64,000 nucleotides of DNA from Lagopus muta (lineage: Eukaryota > Chordata > Aves > Galliformes > Phasianidae): positions 12,615,501 through 12,679,500 of the forward strand of contig NC_064447.1 of the NCBI RefSeq assembly GCF_023343835.1, in the 5' to 3' direction. The notes beneath the pieces were generated by a model that was given only the letters and a program-made list of their open reading frames with translations, was not told the origin of the DNA and searched no databases. Numbering within the stretch: the first letter of the stretch is position 1; every line of letters begins with the position of its first letter. The position numbers were made by a program, and so were the translations under genes. Shown in pieces: positions 25,117 to 38,578 of the stretch.

Positions 25117-25185
25117 GAATCATAGGATCATAGAATATCTTGAGTTGGAAGGTACATGAAAGGATCATCGAGTCCCTGGAGGAGG
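25117..25185 (-). mobile_element. CR1 LINE 3' end relic
   Basis: AATCATAGGATCATAGAAT followed by GAGTTGGAAGGTACATGAAA and GATCATCGAGTCC is the reverse complement of the CR1 3' end. The element is on the minus strand and only its terminal 70 bp remain. Confidence 0.85.
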
Positions 25186-25630
25186 GATTTCTTGCTTGCC
25201 TCATGGGCTCGTGCCCTGAAGTCAGAGGATCCTCTTGCAATTGCTTGAAATGAATAAATGCATGGGCAGGTTGCAGGCAGTGAGATGAAACAGGCAGGAG
25301 GACACTGGCACCTTTCTGGGAGGATGGAGGTAAGAGGTCCCATCCCTTCTCTGCCTTTGCTGAATGCTCTTGAGCATCAGTGAGCTGTTCCATCTCCCTT
25401 TCTGGTTGCTGGAGAGAGAAGCACCTGCAAGGGACAAGGATGCCACCAACACAGTGCTCCATTTCAGGTCCTCCTCAACCGTGGAGCTCAGCAGAGAGGG
25501 ATGATTTGCTAAAGGCTCTTTGCATCCCCTAGCATGCAGCTCAGCTACCCAGGGCTGATTTGGGAGAGCTGCCCTAAATCACCAGGCTCACCCATGGATC
25601 AGGGGCAGGCTTTAAGGCAGCACCATCTGT

Positions 25631-25873
25631 ATGGGCAGTCAGGCCAAACAAAGGTGGAACAATGGTGGGCAATCAAACAACTTCACGAACCAAGATAAGC
25701 AAATAAAAGAAGTAAGTATAGGTACTTCTAAACAGGCCATTCCAATTTGTCTGGGAGGAAGTGATGCCACCCCAGCCTCTAGCCCTATATTTAGTAAAAA
25801 TCCAAACCAGACATTGATAATGTTATTAAAGGCAGGAAGGAGTAAAAGATGTAGCCTTACTCAGATGCTGTGA
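25631..25873 (+). pseudogene. Possible endogenous retrovirus env fragment (betaretrovirus/ERVK-like)
   Basis: An 80-codon open frame whose codon use is A-rich and unlike its GC-rich surroundings. Residues 28-43, including an ICLG tetrapeptide at 39-42, recall a short conserved patch in the surface subunit of ERVK/MMTV-type envelope proteins, and there are N-glycosylation sequons (NFT at 17-19, NQT near the middle). No long terminal repeats, gag or pol are seen around it, so if it is viral it is an isolated fragment with no capacity to make a functional envelope. The similarity is recalled rather than computed; chance is a real alternative. Confidence 0.3.
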
Positions 25874-28800
25874 TAAAGGTGTCTGGGGTGAGGACAGACA
25901 TGCTGGCTGTTCCCCTCTACCAGCAGAAGACTGACACAGCAGGTTTGAGAAGCCCTAACCTAGTTCAGCCAGCAGTAAAGGAGGGAGAGGGTGGTTGATA
26001 AAGCATTGGCTGCTTCTCCCGGTGACGTGGGGGAGGCATGGGAACAGAGCTCCTGTGCTGCCTTTTGTAGCATCACCTGCAAGGGAAGCGCTGGCCAACA
26101 GCAAACTGGGCAGCGCTCCATTTGTCTGTGCAGAATAGGAGGGATTCAGTTAGAGAAGGACATCAGTGCTTCTGAACGGTGTGACCTTGGCCAAGCGACC
26201 TCCCTCACAAATCACAAATACCCGAAGTCTCCCTGTGAGCCCCATCACAGCACAGACCCACTGTGAGAGCCAAACTCCGTGTTCCCATCCAAAAATGGGT
26301 CATGAGTGAGAGAGAAGCTCCCCGTGGGAAGGCTGGCACCCCTTTCCCACCGTGTCCCTGCAGCAGTTGGCATCCCCAGCCCCAGGGGTGAGCAGAGCTC
26401 AATTTCCATCCCGTTGCTGTGCAGAGGAGCTGCCATGCAGTTCTGCTGTGCACCGGTGCGGCTCCGGGTCACTTACCATCCCAGGGAGAATTTTTTCTCA
26501 GGCTGAGATGCTTTTTAGCTGTTGTTGTCAAACCCTATCTAAAAATCATCAGACTAATTAGAAAACAAAAAATGACATTTTACGGGCTGTTGGTGCTGTA
26601 AGTAGAGGAAGGCCTTATGGTATTTAAGGAACGCTTGGAAAACAACACTGATATTTACATCTGGGAAAGAGTTTCCAGGCTCGGGCAGAAGCTGTATTTC
26701 AGAACGTTTTTGTTTAATGTACTCAGCCTTGGTGATGACAAATATTACTTCACATCATTACCCCAATTTTTCAGGGTGTTAATATCTCATCCATTGCAAA
26801 TTGTAGCTGCTGTAGACTTGGCAGCTTGGATGCGTTTTTATGGATTCCCATTTGTTCTGATTTCCATTTTTGTCTTTGAAACTTTGAAAAAGTCAATTTT
26901 ACATCAGTGAAAAGTACTGACATTGAGGATGGGGTTTCTGGCAGCCCACAGCCCAGGAGAGAGGGCCCTAATCCAGTGATGCTCATTGCCGTTGCCCTGC
27001 ACTGCCTGCATCCCCACGGCTCAAAATGGATTCCATGCCTGTGGCTCTGGATTCAGTGCATCAAAGGCTGGTTGTCCTCCCAGGGGATGCATCCCATCAG
27101 TGCTGAAAATTGTGATGGTTTCTTTTGGGCTCTCTGGACGCCCTGGTGATGTAGTGCTGATGATAGAGCATCTTATACCTGAAGACCTTCAAGCAAGTAA
27201 ACAGAGAGAATTGTTCACAACGAGTAACTTATTTAAAGTGTTGGGTTTTTTTTCTTTTTCCTCCCTCTCATACATGCATTGTCCATGAAAAGAAGGAGAA
27301 TCCTCCAATGTGTGTGTTTGGTGTTACTCACAAATCTCCTAGGTGAATAGCTCTTGGATTGTAGATACCACTGATGCAGAGAAAGGTTTCTCCCTGCCCT
27401 TTTGGTTTATGCAGAGACCCCAGCACAGACATTGTGGCTCTCTGCTTTCACACGTGGCTGCTCATTTGGGGGCCTCATTTAGAATGCTAAAGGTGTGTCC
27501 AGGCTGAGCCTTTTGTGGGATGGTGATGGATGCAAGCCAGCCCTGGTCTGAAGGGCTTCACAGCAAAAGCATTCCTTTGTTACTGTGCCTCCAGTTCTCC
27601 TACACTCCTAGTGACCCTTTGCTCAAGGAGTTTTGCCTTGTCATGCACGAGGGACCTCATTTGTCCCATAAAAGGCAGAGCTGGTTCAAGCTCATCAGTG
27701 GCTTGGGCCAAACCAAGTGATGCTGCTCCGGGCTGTCATTGAGATGAAGCTGCTTGGCTTTGCCAGAGCCATCCCTGAAGACAAACCCTAGCAAGAAAGG
27801 TTGACGGGGAGCACACACCTACCCTGGGGACACGTAGATGCAACATGACTTTCTTTTCATTAACAGAGCATCAGACTGCACGCTCCCCAAGAGCTCTGAT
27901 TCATCCTTCCCCAGCACTAGAACTCTAAAATCAGTCTACAGCACGGGGACAGGCTTTATCCAGTGCTTTGAAAGAGAGCAGGTAAAGTCGTTACCCTCAC
28001 TTTGCATAGCAAAAATGATATGCATAAAGCTGCACAGAACAACCCTGCAAAGCTCAAAGGAAACAAATGGGCAACTTGCACCATGAATTTCAATGGGACT
28101 TTGTGCCGCCAGGATAATAGCCAGTGAGACAGTGAAATATTACATAGAGAGACACTGGGCAGTAAAAACAAGTTGGACTTGCTAATGCAGTGGAATATCC
28201 CATAATATTGCCTGGGGGAACATTGCAGGGCACAGTGTGGGGGGTATGTGGGGCACCCAAAGGGATAACAGCCATTCTGTGGGGTGTGCTCGTGCTTCAG
28301 CCAAATCCCAGCCCCAAAAGCCCTTCATTTCTTCCAGCTGAAACCCCCCACGGCTGGCTCCCACCTGCAGCACGTAGCCCCAGCTGTTCCCTCTCCCGTT
28401 GCAGGCAATCAGTCCTCACCCCACCCAGCCTCAGCTGTCCCTAACTACTGACCAAGGAAAATCATCCACAGATGGAGGAGGATTGCATGTATTTGGAGAA
28501 CTCACCTGAGGCTGGAGCAGAGTGTCCCTGAAATTAAAGGGCTTTAAACAGCATCTTTCCTCTTAGCTAAATCTATTGCGATAGTTACAGCAAAGTAGGC
28601 TGAGAGGTGGAGGAAGAAGAAGGGGGAAAGGCAATGTGGGGAGATCTGGCGATGCTCTGATGTGATGCAGAGACATGGGATTGCCACCGAGGTGAGCACG
28701 TTCACACCCAATTCCCTGAGGCACCCTCAGCTTTTATAGGCTGCTGATGGTGACAGCAGTAAATGCAAGGACCCCTTTGAGTGAGCTCTCCTGCATTAAA

Positions 28801-29894
28801 CAGCTCATAGGTTGTCCCCGTGCAAAATAAGAATGCCTGTCTTTCAAGGCTGTGCAACTCCACAGCAAACGCAGCGGACACAGGGTGCTAAATCCAGCCT
28901 GGGAAACCATGCCAGAATCTCCAAGCTGCATTTTCAAGATGTCTACAGAAAACACAGCCCAGGGAACTGGCTGTGGGATGGTCTGATTGCCTGCGGGAGA
29001 CGGGCCGTGCTAGGGTCACCTGTGTTCCAAACCAAAGGGAGAAGGGGAAAAAGCAGAGGACTGCTTTAGTGTGTGGGTGAAGCAACAAGGCAGGATAGGT
29101 TAGGGCACAGCTGTTGGTACTTCAATTCTCTGGCTCCAAAATCTGTAAGCTGGGTGAAGCTTACAAACTGGCAATCCGGCCGTGAATCCAGATATCCACC
29201 CTACCAAATTGAGGATTAATGACATCATCTCAGTTCCTCCCTTATTTGAAGGCTGGAAAGAAGGAGAGGCAAACACGAATAGGGGGAGGCGGGGAGGCGA
29301 TGAGTCACTCCGTGCCGTTCCTTCCCCCGTGTCCCCGCAGCAGGGAGCCCCGTCTTGCTGCCCTGGGCTGGCTGAGCACAGCCTGTGGAGAGGAACACGG
29401 GACTCAGAGGCTGCGAACTGCAAGAGCATCCCATGGAGAGACACTGCCACACATTGACAACCACCAGCCAAGATAGCCTTATCCCTCCTCTGAGGCTCAA
29501 CCCCTCCTAGGAAAGGGCAGAGCCTGCTGCCCGTGCTGCTGGCAACACCAATAGACCCCAGGGAAAAGGGTTTTTCTGCTCAGTGAATGAGAGCTGGGAG
29601 GATTTCCTCCCAGCCTCCCTTCCAAATCTTGATTTGCCTTGCTGAATTAAAAGCAGTGTGGGCTGAAAATGATGTTAGAAGGAAAAAGGAGACGGAAAAA
29701 AATCATGCTGAGCGTATTGTTCTGGATAAATAAGACATAGGCGTGTTGCTGAAGGTAGCTAAACCCATCCCACAAATGGTCGTCTCCTACCAGGAGATGT
29801 GACAAAAATAATTACTTGGGCTATACATAATTATTGTGCTGCTTTGAGCAGCAGCCTGCCCTTGGCACAGGTAAGGGAGCTTTTGCCTGATATT

Positions 29895-29911
29895 GGTTAA
29901 TGACATTAACC
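29895..29911. promoter_or_regulatory. Perfect 17-bp palindrome GGTTAATG-A-CATTAACC
   Basis: Two 8-bp arms are exact reverse complements with one base between them. The arms contain the HNF1 or homeodomain half-site GTTAAT, but the spacing is two bases longer than the usual HNF1 dimer. It lies in an AT-rich block (29800-29945) with AATAATTAC and ATAATTATTG nearby. Confidence 0.4.
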
Positions 29912-32538
29912 ATTAGCCCCTTTAATGTCCTGACCTGCTAAACAGGTGGGGAAGCAGCGGGCAGAGTCCCAAGGAGTGCTCCCATTGCCATTCCCAATTG
30001 TACCAGTGCTCAGGGGAGCAGTGCCCCACGCAGGGCTGCTCTGGGGCATTGCTGGGTGCCAGCAGTGGGTTGTGGCCCTCAGTGAGCAGGATGGTGATCA
30101 CAGAGGTGGTGTATGGATGAAAAGAGGTAACGGGGATGAAAAGTGGACAAAATCACTCAACACGCTCAGGTGGAGGGAGCTCTGAGTTCCTCCTGCTTCA
30201 GTCCAGCTGCTGTAAAGGGGCCTCTTCCACGGGTCACTTGGGGAATCCTCCTTGGGATAAATGCAATGTTTGTCATTTAATACTCTCGAAGGAGGAAATG
30301 AGTATTACAACCAGCTGTCAAGTGCTCTGCAGCTAAAATATCAACAAAGTATGACAGACGCAAGATGGAAAAAGCCTCTGAGGTTTCCTTTTATTGACTG
30401 GGATGTCTCTGTTTTTTTTTTTTAATCTTATTATCTCTCAACCTAAACCTACATGAAGTGTACAACCAGGAAACTGAATAGCATCACTGGCAGAGACCGT
30501 CCTCTCCCCAGATAGCTGAGAGTGTCGAATATCTGAGAAGCCCAATGGCTTTGGCACGGTGGGATGGAACCAACCTAAGCATTCGGTCTCAGCCCATGGA
30601 GCCCATTGAGGCAGGGCTGATGGAGACCCAGACCTCCTGCACCTCCAAGAGGTTTATGTGGCAGTAATCTAACGACTGGGTCACGTGGAGCCGGGTCGCA
30701 GATTTATCACCGCGTACTTGAAGATCACAGGCTATGGAAATGATTGCTGTGCTGGCTGGAATACATTATGCAAAGCAATGCGTTATCTGGAAGCCTGCAC
30801 TGCGCGCGCACACTTCGGTGATCTATCTATCGCTTCCCATGCAGATGTTCTGCTGCAAAGATGTTCTAATTAATATATTGAAAATACATTTCCTGCTTTG
30901 TCTGCTCCGGAGATGAGCAGAGAAAACAGCATCGATGGGGGGAAAAGCCCCCGCCATGAAAGGAGTGATAAAGAGAAAGGAAGGGACTTCAAGGCAGTTG
31001 AAACAAGTGGAGTGTGAACTGTGGCCCAGCTCATGCCCAGGGCAAGTGATGGGGCTGATGCTGGTCCAACTCTCCTGATGGCATCACAGAGCCTTAGCAG
31101 CAGCTGCAGCTCCTCAATCCTCCTGCTGCCCTCCTGTCAGGATAGCCCTTCTCTCCCTCCATCTATTTAGAAGTTGGACTTCAGAATCCTTACAGGTCCT
31201 TTATCCATGACAATCTCCCATACAGAGCAGCCATAGACCACAACATCTGCTCCATGAGGTGCAGCCCATGATCTATTCCTCCCTGTGAGGCTGTAGGCAT
31301 TACAGCGGGCATCATCCATCCCATCGCAAGGAGACAGCTTACACCATCTGCCCCGAGTAGCTGCAGAGACCCACAGAAGGATGGGAGATGAGGTGGGCAA
31401 GGCACAGACCCAACAGTGGGACACAGCCAGGCACCTCCATCCTGCCTCATAGGGGCAGTGAGAACCGGAACCCTGCAGTGAACACCATCAGTCACAGAGG
31501 GCTCAGGCTTCACACTGGGAGAAACCCAGATCAATCCCCTGGAGAAGAAGAGATGTGAAATTAGCCTTGCCAGGCTGGGGAGTGCTTTTAAATTGCAGCA
31601 GAAGTGGTTGAGAGATAGCTCTGCTCTCCACAGGAACTTCTCCCCATCCTTGGGATTTAAGCCTGTTAATAGTGGAGCATGATGATATTATCTGTTTGTA
31701 TTGCACTTTTTATCACAGACGGCTCCCAGGGTGATTTGCTATCATGCCCTCTGAGAGCTGCTGAAACACAGGAGCTGCAGGAAGCATCAGTGATGCAGCC
31801 ACCATCTCGGTAATAGCAGAGCAGGAGGAATGGAGCAAAAGCCCTTTGCCAGGTGGGAAATGCTGCACTCCTCAGCTTCCTGCTGCTTCCCAGAGGCTTC
31901 GGTGCTGGCATCCATTCTCCAGCTCCCAGCCTGGAAAGGGGCAGGTTAATGGGGCACAGAGCTCTGGTGGGAAGAAGGGGCTCTGCTGTTTGAGCAGCAA
32001 CTGATGGAAGAGTCCATGCTCTTGCAGGCTTGAAGCTCAACCCCCATGTAATCCCTCCAGAGACCCTGGGTCTGCAGAATGAGTCCAGGCCACCCCAGGG
32101 AGCATCCCATGGGTTGCCAGGCAGCGTGGGGCCGGGAGGAGTGCAGCTGGTGTGTGTGTGGCTGTCCTTGCCAGGAGGACCAGCACCGACAGTGACAGCA
32201 TCTGCAAGCACCACCTGGGCACCGAGCTGGGGCTGCACTGAGCATCACCTAGCGATGCATGCAGGCAGGACGAGCATTTGTGAGCTCTCCTTCCAGCCAG
32301 GATGGACGATTGGCAGAACCATCCCTTTCCCTAAGAGCCAATGCCTCACCCGATTTACTCACCTGGAGCACGTGCTCAGACCTCCAGGAGCTGTGTGGGA
32401 GGAGACAGCTGGGTGCTGTGCAACAAACATTCAGCAGAGCTGCAGAGTGCTTCCACTCCCAGCTCCACCACCCCCTGATTGACACCCTGTAATAAAGAGA
32501 TTTACCACATAATTATTGCGCATTTGGGATGCGGCGCC

Positions 32539-32573
32539 ATTCTTTTTCTTTTTTTCTTTTTCTTTTTTTTTTA
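32539..32573. repeat. T-rich (TTTTC)-type tract
   Basis: A run of T with scattered C, about 35 bases. Simple sequence. Confidence 0.7.
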
Positions 32574-34179
32574 ACCTGGTGACAGCTTTAAACAGCAGTT
32601 AAAGTGTGTGTTTATATTAACGTCATTAGGTATTTTTGTGTATTTAACCGAAAAGGCTTCTCCTCAGAACGATGGCATGGTAAACAACAGCTCAGTTGTC
32701 TTCTATAGACATTGCTACCTTTACTTTCAGATCAACTATTTAAGTGAATGGGAGGGAAGGATCTGAGCCTGGATTGATGTGTTTCTGTCCTGGTCCCACC
32801 AGCAAAAATGTTAAACTGAGCTTAGAACAAATGAGAGAGGGAGCCTGGCATTTACTGGTGGGGAGAAGTGGTAATAAATGATGGCTTTTATCAAGAAATA
32901 TTACCTAGAAAGTGTATTCCTATTGCAAGGGCCTTCAAACTCAGTGGTGTAATAAAGAGAGAAAGGAAAATGGGAAGGAGGGAATTAGAAGAATGAAAAT
33001 GATCAAATAAACACACTCGTGCATGCCTTAAGCCAATAATACCTAGATGTCGCAGTCGGGTTTGTGTTTTTATGTAATGGAGGAATGGCCACATATCATA
33101 AACTGATCTGAATTATCCTGAAAACAAAATGAAAATGAGGAGAGAAGTGGTGGGAGATGAGGAGTCAGGTGGGGAGTGCAGCCACCACATCACTGTCACG
33201 GAAGCAGCAGAACTCAGCCCCGGGCACAGCCCCCAAATGCCTCCCAGCCCTCTGCTCATGGCACCTTCCTGGAAATCCCATCCCTTTCCCATGCAGATCA
33301 CTGGGGCTTTGTACACCAATAGGGGAACGCTGAAGAACGGGATCAGCACAGAGCCCTCCATGCCATGGGGTGACCCCTCCTGGAGCCCTCCTGCTTTGAG
33401 CACATCCCTCCCTGTGCTGTGATGGACACCGCAGAGCCGTTCCATGGGCTGGGCAGTATTCACCCACCATTAACTGGGTCACTCCGACGTTTTTCCTCCT
33501 GCTCCACTCCCAGCTGACAGCAGAAATTCACCTTCTCCTTCCTGCCGTGTGCGACCTTGCAGGGCTGGCTCTCTTTGATTTAATCACTTCTACTCGTGTC
33601 GAGATCACCCAGGTCCTCTGCTATGCTGTTACGTGCCTCTGGATCGAGGATGCTTCCCAGGATTGCACCTCCAGAGCATTCAATTAGCATAAGACTAATT
33701 TTTACAGCAAGGTCATTAATTAAAATATTATATGACGAAAACCTTGTCATTCCAGAAAACCTTTCCCTCTGTGAACCGTTAGCCCAGTGCCTCTCTGCTG
33801 CACACCACACTGCCTTTGTCCCACTAATGCCCATGTCCTCTAGTTTAATGAATGGGACCCTGGAGAGGGGAGGCAGGCAGGCTGAGAACTGCTCTGCAAG
33901 TGACGTTTGGGGTAATAATAAAGGGGAAAAAAAAGACGTCCTGGCTTAAGGGAAAAGGCAAAGATCTGGCAAAGCTGACCCACCTGCAAGGCTCCGAGTC
34001 TGAGCTCATTGAGGCATCTGCATGTGATAAATAGATGGTGTGCAGAGGGGATGCAGAGGAGCCCAGGAGGGGCTGCACACAGTGCCCTGGTGCTCCCCTG
34101 CAATCCCCTCCTGCAGAGCTGTGGGCAATGAGCAACCTCAGTGATTGCATTTCTTTGTGTGACCCCATCTAAAACTTTT

Positions 34180-34460
34180 GGCATCAGATAAACAACTCCC
34201 AAGGGTCAATTAGCATGTCTTGAGATGATTAGAGTCTGACACTGATGAAACCCAGCAGTAATTAGCAAATTAAAAAAAAAAAAAAACAGAAAAAAAACCC
34301 ACCCTTTTGATTAGTACTCAGCATAATTCCCTCCAATTATTCAAAGTTCATGACTACAGGGGGTGGAATATCTCCAGGAATATTTATTTATATCCCTATT
34401 TTTTCCCAATCAACTTTGTGAATCTAGTTAATCATCAGCTCTCGAACTTGTTAAGTTGGA
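34180..34460. other. AT-rich block with many homeodomain-type sites
   Basis: The block has repeated ATTAG, TAATTAG and CAATTA motifs and an A-run at 34272-34298 in the middle. Its composition and dense core TAAT sites resemble distal regulatory elements, but nothing more can be said without alignment to other birds. Confidence 0.3.
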
Positions 34461-35190
34461 GAGCTTGGGAGCTGTCACTCCGTCTGATTGCTGGCAGCAG
34501 CCCGGGGAGGGGACCAGAGAGGGCAGAGCACAGGAGCTGTGCGTTAGGCGTGGAGAGAGCAGGGGGGGGGTGAGTAAAGAAATGAACCCAACTCTCTGCC
34601 GCAGCAGAGAGAATAAAAACACAGTGTTTTCCCTCTCTTGGTTTAGAGTCACAGCTTGGTGCTGGCATGTTTTGCATCAGCCTGTCAGACGGCGCTTTGC
34701 AAAAGCAGGCACAACACTTCCTTCTGCACACGGACAAAATCCTCTCCAAAGAGATGCTTGCTGCAGAGCCCCAGTATCTGGGCAGGAGCAGGCTGGGCAG
34801 CCACGCTTGCCCTGAAAATGTGATCCGCAGCAGTGCAAGCAAAGGTTGGCCTCGAGCTGTTAAGCTCCGTGGCTGCAGGCACGGTGAGCAGCCCTGCACG
34901 GCTGGGGCAGGGCCGACCTCCCCACCCCACTGCCCACCCCCTCCAGATGGGAAGCACGAGCGAGGCACAGAGAGGCTGGGATTTCTCTGGAAGTCATCAT
35001 CGCCTGCAGGGAAGCTTTGCTAAAGGATTTCATGCCTGTCTTCAGATGGTACGAGAACAGCTTTCTTGCCCTAAATCCTCCCACATCCTTTCCAGTAGAA
35101 GGGAGGGGACCTGGGACCACGAAACCTCTCTGTATGATTCCCTCCCCAAAGCTGCTACAGCACTCAGCACTCTGACTGCCTGGAGGGAGA

Positions 35191-35242
35191 GGTGAGATGG
35201 GGACCAGCATCCCCACAGGGTGAGATGGGGACCAGCATCCCT
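35191..35242. repeat. 29-bp tandem duplication
   Basis: TGAGATGGGGACCAGCATCC occurs at 35192 and again at 35221, giving a period of 29 bp and about 1.8 copies. It is a recent local duplication. Confidence 0.8.
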
Positions 35243-36709
35243 GCCCCACACCTGAACCCCCACTGCTGTCAGCTCCATGACCCCATCCCACAGCCCCCCC
35301 CAGGTGCCACTCTCCCCGCTCTCTCAGATGCCTCCAGACCTGCAGGAAAGATGGGGGATCAGGGGGTCACTGCTCAGCACCACAAAGGATCGTGGTGGAC
35401 AAAGACAGCCCCACCTCTGTTGCCCTGTTCCTCACACCCGTCTCCTTGCATGGACCAACTCTGCATCCCAGTGGCACCAGAGGTTGTCCTTCCTGTGAGC
35501 ACGAGGAACACAGAGCTGTGACCGCCTGCAGAGCTGCTGGCTGGGCTCTGAGCTGCAGCTGCTCCACTCTCTGCTTCATTAAAACCTTCTTCCCTGCCCA
35601 AGTGAGCCCTGAGGGATGGAGACTAGTCCCAGATAGGAAGGCATACGCTTAAACCTTTCAAAGCCATTTTTCATTGGACTTCTCTATATTCATAACTGCA
35701 GACTAACAGAGATTTTCTCTCTAGTTTAGATGATTTTTTTTTTAATTTAATCCTATCCAGTGAGAGCCCTCTAGGGAGCTCCTAACCCTGCTTTAATAAC
35801 ATGCTCATTAGCAAGGTTATTCAGGGAGTGGTTTCTGTTTGACACTCCAGCATCTTTCCAATTAATGTTGCTTTAAAACAAGCAAACCTTAAAAAAAAGA
35901 CAGAATATCAAACAGCTCAGAGTCAGTGTGGCTGGAAGACAGCAATTTCCTCGGGATTTTCATCCCCTTTCTCTCCAAAATGTGGTCCCTAACTTCTTAA
36001 GCCTGCCTTCCTAGTGAGGGTTGGTGGAAGTGGAGGGATGGTGCCATCTTCATGGGAACCAAACTCCCCCAGTATCTCTCCAGCTGACCTAACATACCTA
36101 GATATTTACCTGTATGTTTACCAATTCACTTTCCCCTTTTGCTTAGTTAATTCATAGTGGCTGAAGCAGCTCAGAACTGAGCCCTGGTCAGGTCCCCATT
36201 CTATGACCTCACACATAGGATGTTCCAGCTGCATGCCTCGGTTTCCTTTTCCATAGAGTAGAAAGCAAGGAAAGCAAAGGCCTGAGTGGGACACAGCCCA
36301 AAGAAATATTACTCTTGGTAAGGCAGTGACTGCACGGGGAGCTCAATGGGACCTGATTCTACCCCATCCAAGGGCAACATTTCTACCAAAGAGAGCTGTG
36401 CTCTCTGTACCTGGGCTGAGAGCAGCTGGGAGCTGGGAAGGTGCTGACACCAGGCAAAGCCACAGGAGCAGCGATGAGGGTGAGGAGCCTGTGAATTCCT
36501 AGGCTTGGTGGCACTCCCCTGTTGCTGCAGTGACACAGTGTCACCCCTCCAGATGAGGAGATCATGCAGGAGCCCCAGGAAGGTCAGGGAGATGACATGG
36601 AACCGTGTCCTCCTGGAGCCCAAAGTTTCATGCCCTGTGTGAGAGGTGTGAGACACACTGTGGTCTCATTAAGCACATCTCAAGCTTTCCTTATGAACAC
36701 TGAAAAAAG

Positions 36710-36753
36710 TCACTTTTTTTTTTCTTTTTTTTTCTTTTTTTCTTTTTTTTTTT
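36710..36753. repeat. T-rich (T8-10 C)n tract
   Basis: About 44 bases of T broken by single C at intervals of 7 to 10 bases. It yields a poly-Phe open frame that is not a gene. Confidence 0.8.
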
Positions 36754-36946
36754 GAGGTCTGGAATAGATTACTCAATGCATTTGTTTGGAGCAATAATGA
36801 CATCCAGTGGCTGGTTAGCTTAGTCCTCAAGGGGAACAGCGCACGAGCATCCCCCAGGAACAGTGCCTGTCCTGATGCTCTGCAAGGGTGGTCAAGAGGG
36901 ACAAGAGCTGTGCAGCACTTGGGGCTCCTCCTGCATCTGGAGGTAA

Positions 36947-36964
36947 CAGCAGCAGCAGCAGCAG
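36947..36964. repeat. (CAG)6 trinucleotide repeat
   Basis: Six uninterrupted CAG units outside any recognised coding sequence. Confidence 0.85.
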
Positions 36965-38463
36965 CCCTCTGCCTCCTCCAGCCATAGAACTCTGCTCCCA
37001 GATGTGCTCACTCAGTAACCACTTTACCAGGCATCCCCAGGCACGTACACATGGGGAAACAGAGACAGCATCTGGGGTTTAGCCATCACCGTGCCCTCAT
37101 CACATCCCCTGATGACAGCAAAGGCAGGAGGATGGTTTATTTGAAGGCAGAGCTCAGCTGTTGGATCTTTAAGGTCTCTGGATGGATCCCTTGCAGAATG
37201 CTGGGTTGGCAGAGCGTGTCGGGAGTGGTTTCTCTGCTCACCCGTGCCAATGCTTAGTGGGTCAGGAGGAGGTCTCACTCCAGAGCTGATGCCTTTACAT
37301 GCATGGATGTCCCTGCTTCCCCTCAAGGCGCCGGCAGTGAACGCTGCTTAGCTCACGTGCGCCTGCCCAGATCCTGAGTAAGTCACTGAGATGTGAAGGA
37401 TGTGGTTATGCAAGCAGCAAGAGCGGATGGGCTGAGTGGGGAGGGACAGGGGGACGAGCATCCCACAGGGGCTGCAGCAGCACCAAGGCTCCAGCATCCC
37501 TTGCAGGAGCTGAGATGGGAGTGCGGGGCTCAGCCCATGCCTGCTTCTCTGCTGCTTCTCTCCTCTCATGTGAACACCTCTCAGGAAGAGTTGCCTTTGC
37601 CACGGGTCAGCAGATGGAGCTGTTGATCTCACGAGAGCCCTGGAGAACGGTAAAGATAATTAAGCCGGGGGTTCTAATTACAGTGGGTCAATAGGTATCT
37701 CTTTCTGCCCGAGAAGATGTACAAAGACCTGTGGATGGTTAGGGACCTTCACAAGATCCGTTCATTTAAGAATCACCTCTTTAAAAAGCCATCCTTTATG
37801 TAAGGCCATCACCTTATGGAGTGATCTATCACATTGCCCCAGCACTGACTGCACCAGCACTACAGGCTATTGTGCTGGCCTTGCTCAGCAGGGCAAGTCC
37901 CTCATCTCACTGTATTAAACCTGCCTCTGTGCAGCTCAGTGGGGAAGGAACCGTGTCAGTGTGGTGCTGCTCCTCTGGGTTTTCACCCAGATGATGGATG
38001 AGCAGGCTGCTCCCTTTCTGCTCTTCAATTAACAGTGATGCTCGGAGCCAGAGAGCTTCTAAAGGAGAGGGGGACAGCCACTGCTGGACCAGACGTTGTT
38101 CTGGCCAATGTACAGAGTGGGTGGGACGTCGCTGCCTTTGCAGATCCCATCCATGGGGTGGGGGAGGTGATCCAGGAGCAGCTCCACTGCGGGGGTTCCT
38201 ACAGCAAGAAGCTGAAGAAATTATTGCATAGTGCAGGAGAAACTCCTCAGGTGTTTGGTGAGGGATTTTTCTGAGGGAGGTGTGAGCGGAGCTGTAGAGA
38301 ATGTGCAGTGTGCAGGGAGAGCTGGGAGAGAAGTGCAGGTCTGACCTGGCAGTGAGCAGGAGCATGGCCACAGGCGATGCTGTCAGCTGTTCTGCAATCT
38401 CGTTTCATATGGATGGTGTTTTCTCTGCCTTCAGTTTACTTCTGTAGTTCATTTCTGGTCTGT

Positions 38464-38578
38464 GGGGAAGGGGAAAGGGAAAGAGAAAGAGGAGGAAGCA
38501 AAGAGGGGAAGAAAGAAAAAAAAAAAAAACAAGAAGAAAGAAAAAAGGAAAACGATAGAGAAAAAAAAAAGGGAGAAG
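38464..38578. repeat. Polypurine tract
   Basis: About 115 bases of almost pure A and G, including an A-run near 38516-38529. Purine strand is +. Simple sequence, potentially unusual in structure, and the source of a Lys/Glu-rich spurious frame. Confidence 0.75.
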
